A stretch of DNA of 9,221 bases, taken from NCBI GenBank assembly GCA_035270785.1, contig DATESN010000005.1:1-9221 (forward strand), in the 5' to 3' direction. The notes under the pieces were generated by a model. It searched no databases and was not told the DNA's origin. It saw only the letters and a program-made list of their open reading frames with translations. Positions 6,632 to 9,221 of this stretch are shown in pieces; positions within the stretch are counted from its first letter, which is position 1, and the number at the start of each line of letters is the position of its first letter. Position numbers and translations under genes: made by a program. The DNA is from DATESN01 sp035270785 (lineage in GTDB: Bacteria; Bacillota; Clostridia; Lachnospirales; Lachnospiraceae).

Positions 6632-7333
6632 CTACTTTAATTTGTATTTTTTCAACATATTTTTAACTTCATCTCTACTATTAAACATCATTACATCTAT
6701 AATAGATAAGTATGGTATGAATTTTTCTTTAAATTGTCTGTACGCTGGTACTTCTGATTCTAAAAAGACTAAATCAATGTTTTGGTCTTTAAAATCTTCG
6801 ATGCTGTAAAGTTTAATTCCGCCTGATGAATTTATATATGTTTTCGCGTTTAATTCTTTGTTTATAGCCAGTACTTTCTCTTGTGATTTTAGTGTATGAT
6901 CTATATCTATATTCGATGATATTGTTATTTTTGTTATTATTTCTAAATGTTTACAGATAATTGATATTGAGTTATATATATATTTAAATAAATTGATTTC
7001 ATTGTAATTAAATATTTCTTCGATTATAGGGAATGTTTCGTTAAAGTATGGGGCTTTACTATAATCACTTTTGATCTGTCTAAGTATTTTTTTTATATGG
7101 TTACTTGCTTCATTTGAAATATTTCGATTGTCAACATTTAATTTATCTGATTCTTTTTTTAATGGTATTGTGAATAAGCTTTTATCTCCATTTTTTAATA
7201 TGTTATTTCTGTTGAACCAGCTATTTTTACTATACTCAATATTATCATATAGAACAAAATTATCAGCGGCATATATAAGTTGCCAATATCCTATATATGG
7301 AAAAAAATATGGCTGCATTATTGCTAATTTCAT
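6632..7333 (-). CDS. WbqC-family protein
   Basis: 233 residues. The opening MKLAIMQPYFFPYIGYWQLI (1-20) is the family signature. It is followed by FVLYDNIEYSKNSWFNRNNI (26-45), the IPLKK strand near residue 56, YINSSGG (about 165-171) followed by KLYS, and the closing PYLSIIDVMMFNS. These are the hallmarks of the WbqC-like family (PF08889), found in O-antigen and other glycan loci, often next to DegT-type aminotransferases. Its biochemical role is not firmly established to my knowledge; modification (acyl or aminoacyl transfer) of the amino sugar made by the neighbouring aminotransferase is a common inference. It starts 49 bases after the aminotransferase stop with only a weak ribosome binding site (gagaaat). 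The gene is AT-rich and has no signal peptide. Confidence 0.85.
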   Translation of the reverse strand: MKLAIMQPYFFPYIGYWQLIYAADNFVLYDNIEYSKNSWFNRNNILKNGDKSLFTIPLKKESDKLNVDNRNISNEASNHIKKILRQIKSDYSKAPYFNETFPIIEEIFNYNEINLFKYIYNSISIICKHLEIITKITISSNIDIDHTLKSQEKVLAINKELNAKTYINSSGGIKLYSIEDFKDQNIDLVFLESEVPAYRQFKEKFIPYLSIIDVMMFNSRDEVKNMLKKYKLK

Positions 7334-7382
7334 TTTTATTTCTCATTGTTTGTTCTTAACTAAATTGATGGCGTGTTTTTTT

Positions 7383-8462
7383 CTAGAGCATGTTTTTCAT
7401 AGCTGTTTTTTTGAATTTATTTTTTATATCTTTAATAATTAAAGTAGGATACATAGGCAAACAAAGTATTCTGCTAGCAATATCTCTTGATTTTTTACAG
7501 TTTTGTTTTTTTGTTAAATAATTCAAAGTATCTAAGCTTGGGTAAAAGTAGCGCCTAGGCAGTATGTTGTTTTCTTTTAGTTTGGCTTCTGCTTCTAGTA
7601 GTTTTTCTTCGCTTTCAAATAATACAGGCGCGTAGGCGTGATTGTTTTTGCCGTGTTGGTTCCATTGTTGAAATACCACCGTGCATGCTAATTCTTGTTG
7701 ATAAGTTTGCCAAATTTCTTCTCTACGTTGTTTTATATGTTCAATATCATCTAGGACACACAAGCCCATCGCTGCTTCAAATTCATTCATTTTGGCGTTA
7801 GTGCCAATGCTTTCTATGCTGGTTGGGCTGGTGATACCAAAATTAATAAGTAGACGAATTTTTTTAGCGAGTTCGTCATCATTGGTAATCAGTGCGCCTC
7901 CTTCGATGGTGTGAAATAACTTGGTGGCATGAAAGCTAAGGGTGCTGATATCACCATAGTTCAAGACGCTTTGATTTTTGTATTCTGAACCAAAGGCGTG
8001 AGCGGCATCATAAATCACTTTAAGCTGGTGTTTAGCAGCGATGGCTTGAATGGCTTCAACTTCGCAGGGGTTACCAAAAACATGAACAGGAACAATTGCA
8101 CTTGTTTTAGGGGTGATTTGTGCTTCTATTTGTTGCGGGTCGATATTAAAGGTGCGCGGGTCAATATCGGCAAAAACAGGTGTCAAACCTTCCCAAGCCA
8201 AAGTGTTGGTTGTTGCAGCAAAACTAAAGGGTGTAGTAATTACTTCACCTTTTAATTCCAAAGCTTGATAAGCAACTTGCAAAGCTAAAGAGCCATTGGC
8301 TACTAAAATTAAATGCTTAACGCCTAAGTAATTTTTAAGCCGAGATTCTAATTCTTGCAGCAGACTGCCATTATTGGTTAACCAGCCACTTTCAAAAATA
8401 CGATCAACGTAAGCTTGATATTTTGCTTTATTCGGCAGATAAGATTTGGTTACAGTGATCAA
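7383..8462 (-). CDS. DegT/DnrJ/EryC1/StrS sugar aminotransferase (VioA-like), TTG start
   Basis: 359 residues, a fold-type I PLP enzyme that transaminates a keto-deoxy nucleotide sugar. Visible elements: VTKSYLP and GWLTNNG near the N-terminus, as in VioA-type enzymes making dTDP-4-amino-4,6-dideoxyglucose (family knowledge); ANGSLAL (55-61); TTPFSFAATTN (76-86); VFADID (96-101); PVHVFGN (125-131); YDAAHAFG (151-158) with Asp152 for the PLP nitrogen; SFHATKLFHTIEGG (176-189) with Lys181 as Schiff-base lysine. The exact keto sugar is not certain. The start is TTG at 8462-8460, with AAGGA repeats just upstream. It is the first gene of the operon, 58 bases after the ops element. Base composition drops inside the gene: 24 and 26 G/C per 60 at 7801-7860 and 8041-8100, against 11 at 7381-7440. 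The last 20 residues (KDIKNKFKKTAMKNML) look untypical. Confidence 0.87.
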   Translation of the reverse strand: MITVTKSYLPNKAKYQAYVDRIFESGWLTNNGSLLQELESRLKNYLGVKHLILVANGSLALQVAYQALELKGEVITTPFSFAATTNTLAWEGLTPVFADIDPRTFNIDPQQIEAQITPKTSAIVPVHVFGNPCEVEAIQAIAAKHQLKVIYDAAHAFGSEYKNQSVLNYGDISTLSFHATKLFHTIEGGALITNDDELAKKIRLLINFGITSPTSIESIGTNAKMNEFEAAMGLCVLDDIEHIKQRREEIWQTYQQELACTVVFQQWNQHGKNNHAYAPVLFESEEKLLEAEAKLKENNILPRRYFYPSLDTLNYLTKKQNCKKSRDIASRILCLPMYPTLIIKDIKNKFKKTAMKNML

Positions 8463-8809
8463 TTTCCTTAATCCTTAACTAGTTTTACAAGCATGAGTAG
8501 TCGACTGATAATTTTTTTGACACGCTACCGCCCCAGAATCTAAGTACTTTTCTGAGGCCTTGTAACAGCGCTTGCGAATAAGGGTGTCGGCTGATGCAGC
8601 AGAAGCTTAACTTTTGTTGTTGATTTAAAGGTAACAATTCTAACAGCTAACGTAGGCTAGCTAAAGTTGTTGACTGACCGTTCATTTTTTTATAGCTATA
8701 AAAACTTAGGGTTACTTGTGATGTGTGGTTTTTTGACGCACTCTACGGCAACTTTTTTTACGGTGAGGATACTTGCGATGATGATGCCCTTAGCAAAACC
8801 CGCGTAAAC
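8463..8809. other. Leader and upstream region of the operon
   Basis: Holds the ops element and presumably the minus-strand promoter. A possible -10 (TAGAAT, 8642-8637) has no good -35 partner, so I do not call it. The palindrome TATAGCTATA (8691-8700) could serve as a -10 in either direction; on the plus strand TTGACT (8670-8675) lies 15 bases before it and might drive the transposon gene. A minus-strand frame from ATG 8685 to 8485 (67 codons, one TAG at 8649-8647) includes ELLPLNQQQKL and may be a gene relic, not identified. No RNA gene seen. Confidence 0.4.
8521..8532 (-). promoter_or_regulatory. ops element (JUMPstart core), RfaH recruitment site
   Basis: The minus strand reads GGCGGTAGCGTG, identical to the 12-base ops core of JUMPstart sequences, preceded by two more G as in the classical GGGGCGGTAGCGTG. 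ops makes RNA polymerase pause and recruits the antiterminator RfaH in enterobacteria and other gammaproteobacteria, allowing read-through of long polysaccharide, toxin and conjugation operons (established). It lies 58 bases before the aminotransferase start in the correct orientation. A sequence like the upstream half of JUMPstart (TTAGCTGTTA) occurs at 8640-8651 on the same strand, but about 105 bases too far away to be part of one element. Confidence 0.88.
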
Positions 8810-8829
8810 CCTCGCCCAATCGGGCGGGG
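8810..8829. repeat. Hairpin 1 upstream of tnpB
   Basis: CCTCGCCC (8810-8817) pairs with GGGCGGGG (8822-8829) through eight base pairs including one T-G, with the loop aatc. It is very GC-rich compared with its surroundings. It may be part of the transposon end or a structured leader. Confidence 0.6.
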
Positions 8830-8839
8830 ATATAAGCGG

Positions 8840-8858
8840 ATGACTGCAAGGCAGTCAT
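8840..8858. repeat. Hairpin 2 upstream of tnpB (perfect 8-bp inverted repeat)
   Basis: ATGACTGC (8840-8847) and GCAGTCAT (8851-8858) are perfect inverted repeats with a three-base loop, aag. Short hairpins of this type near the element ends are what the Y1 transposase TnpA recognises on single-stranded DNA (family knowledge); assigning that role here is inference. Confidence 0.65.
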
Positions 8859-8897
8859 GGGTTGTTGCTCGTAGAGAAGACTGGCATTATATACAGC

Positions 8898-9221
8898 ATG
8901 ATCAAAGCCACAAAAGTACGCATTTATCCCACACCTGAGCAGGCGGAATTTTTAAACCGCCAGTTCGGTGCTGTGCGCTTTGCGTACAACAAAGCTTTGC
9001 ACATCATTAGCAGCCAGTACAAGCGTCACGGCCTGAAATTGAAGGCCAAAAAAGACCTCAAGCCGCTGTTGGCTGTTGCGAAAAAATCACGCAAATACCA
9101 CTGGTTGAAGCAATATGATTCAATCGCTTTGCAACAATCGGTAATCAACCTACACCAAGCATTCGATAACTTCTTTAACCCTAAGTTGAAAGCCAAGTAC
9201 CCACAATTCAAACGTAGACAC
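8898..9221 (+). CDS. tnpB: TnpB, RNA-guided endonuclease of an IS200/IS605-type element, N-terminal part
   Basis: 108 codons from ATG 8898 run off the right edge without a stop. The start MIKATKVRIYPTPEQAEFL is the classical TnpB N-terminus, followed by FGAVRFAYNKALHI (24-37), the YDSIALQQSVINLHQAF helix region (74-90) and FFNPKLKAKYPQFKRR (92-107), all diagnostic of the OrfB/IS605 family. TnpB is the omega-RNA-guided nuclease ancestral to Cas12 that promotes transposon retention (established). The RuvC catalytic residues and zinc finger lie beyond the window, so activity cannot be judged. Upstream bases ctggcattatatacagc show no strong ribosome binding site, which is common for tnpB. Codon use is more balanced than in the AT-rich operon. 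Confidence 0.92.
   Translation, partial: MIKATKVRIYPTPEQAEFLNRQFGAVRFAYNKALHIISSQYKRHGLKLKAKKDLKPLLAVAKKSRKYHWLKQYDSIALQQSVINLHQAFDNFFNPKLKAKYPQFKRRH

Larger units (their letters stand above)
8810..9221 (+). mobile_element. IS200/IS605-type (tnpB-bearing) element, left part
   Basis: A tnpB start is preceded by two compact hairpins, as expected for the subterminal structured end of this superfamily. The true left end is uncertain and may lie between about 8700 and 8810. No tnpA (Y1 transposase) is encoded on either strand between the aminotransferase and tnpB, so this is either a solo-tnpB element of the IS1341 kind or its tnpA lies beyond the right edge. Confidence 0.6.

Noticed and set aside
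7071..7442. Plus-strand 123-codon frame, hydrophobic
   Set aside because: Antisense to WbqC; the apparent hydrophobicity comes from T-rich complement of AT-rich coding DNA.
8637..8675. Candidate promoters (TAGAAT on minus; TTGACT with TATAGC on plus)
   Set aside because: Minus-strand -10 lacks a matching -35; the plus-strand pair has 15-base spacing. Neither is firm enough to list as a feature.
8723..8938. Plus-strand 71-codon frame before tnpB
   Set aside because: It runs through both hairpins and overlaps the tnpB start in another frame; no ribosome binding site or recognisable domain. Treated as a by-product of the transposon end.
9026..9211. Minus-strand 61-codon frame
   Set aside because: Antisense shadow of tnpB, which has clear family motifs.

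Overview
The window looks like accessory DNA from a gammaproteobacterium, at a surface-polysaccharide (O-antigen or capsule type) locus. The main pointers are an exact RfaH-recruiting ops element, a nine-gene sugar-modification operon behind it, and insertion-sequence material at both edges. Most of the operon is very AT-rich and the right-hand part is more balanced, so the locus looks mosaic and horizontally acquired. I could not determine a genus.

Layout, left to right. Positions 1-141 are one end of an IS66-family element, ending in GTAAGCG on the minus strand, with the first 19 codons of its small accessory protein TnpA. It abuts the broken 3' part of a left-handed beta-helix acetyltransferase gene (142 to about 400, minus strand, one in-frame stop). 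About 270 bases follow with no convincing gene. From 8462 down to 668 run nine co-directional minus-strand genes. In transcription order they are: a DegT/DnrJ/EryC1/StrS aminotransferase (VioA-like, TTG start), a WbqC-family protein, a SAM methyltransferase, an NAD-dependent epimerase/dehydratase, an ATP-grasp protein, a calcineurin-like metallophosphoesterase, two tandem paralogous five-bladed beta-propeller glycosidase-like proteins, and a second methyltransferase related to the first. Most junctions are overlaps of 4 to 8 bases or gaps under 50 bases, so this is one transcription unit. The ops element lies at 8521-8532 between the presumed promoter region and the first gene. From about 8810 rightward on the plus strand there are two hairpins and the start of a tnpB gene of an IS200/IS605-type element, cut by the window edge.

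How the genes may work together (inference): the aminotransferase makes an amino sugar nucleotide. WbqC and the ATP-grasp enzyme are candidates for decorating it, for example by acylation or amide formation. The dehydrogenase/epimerase and two methyltransferases tailor the sugar or its substituent. The phosphoesterase and the two cytoplasmic beta-propeller proteins would process a phosphorylated or glycosidic intermediate. The lost acetyltransferase was probably once the last gene of the same unit. No glycosyltransferase, flippase or polymerase lies in the window, so this is a precursor or modification module of a larger locus. The combination of paired beta-propeller proteins with a phosphoesterase, an ATP-grasp enzyme and paired methyltransferases is the part I cannot match to a described pathway.
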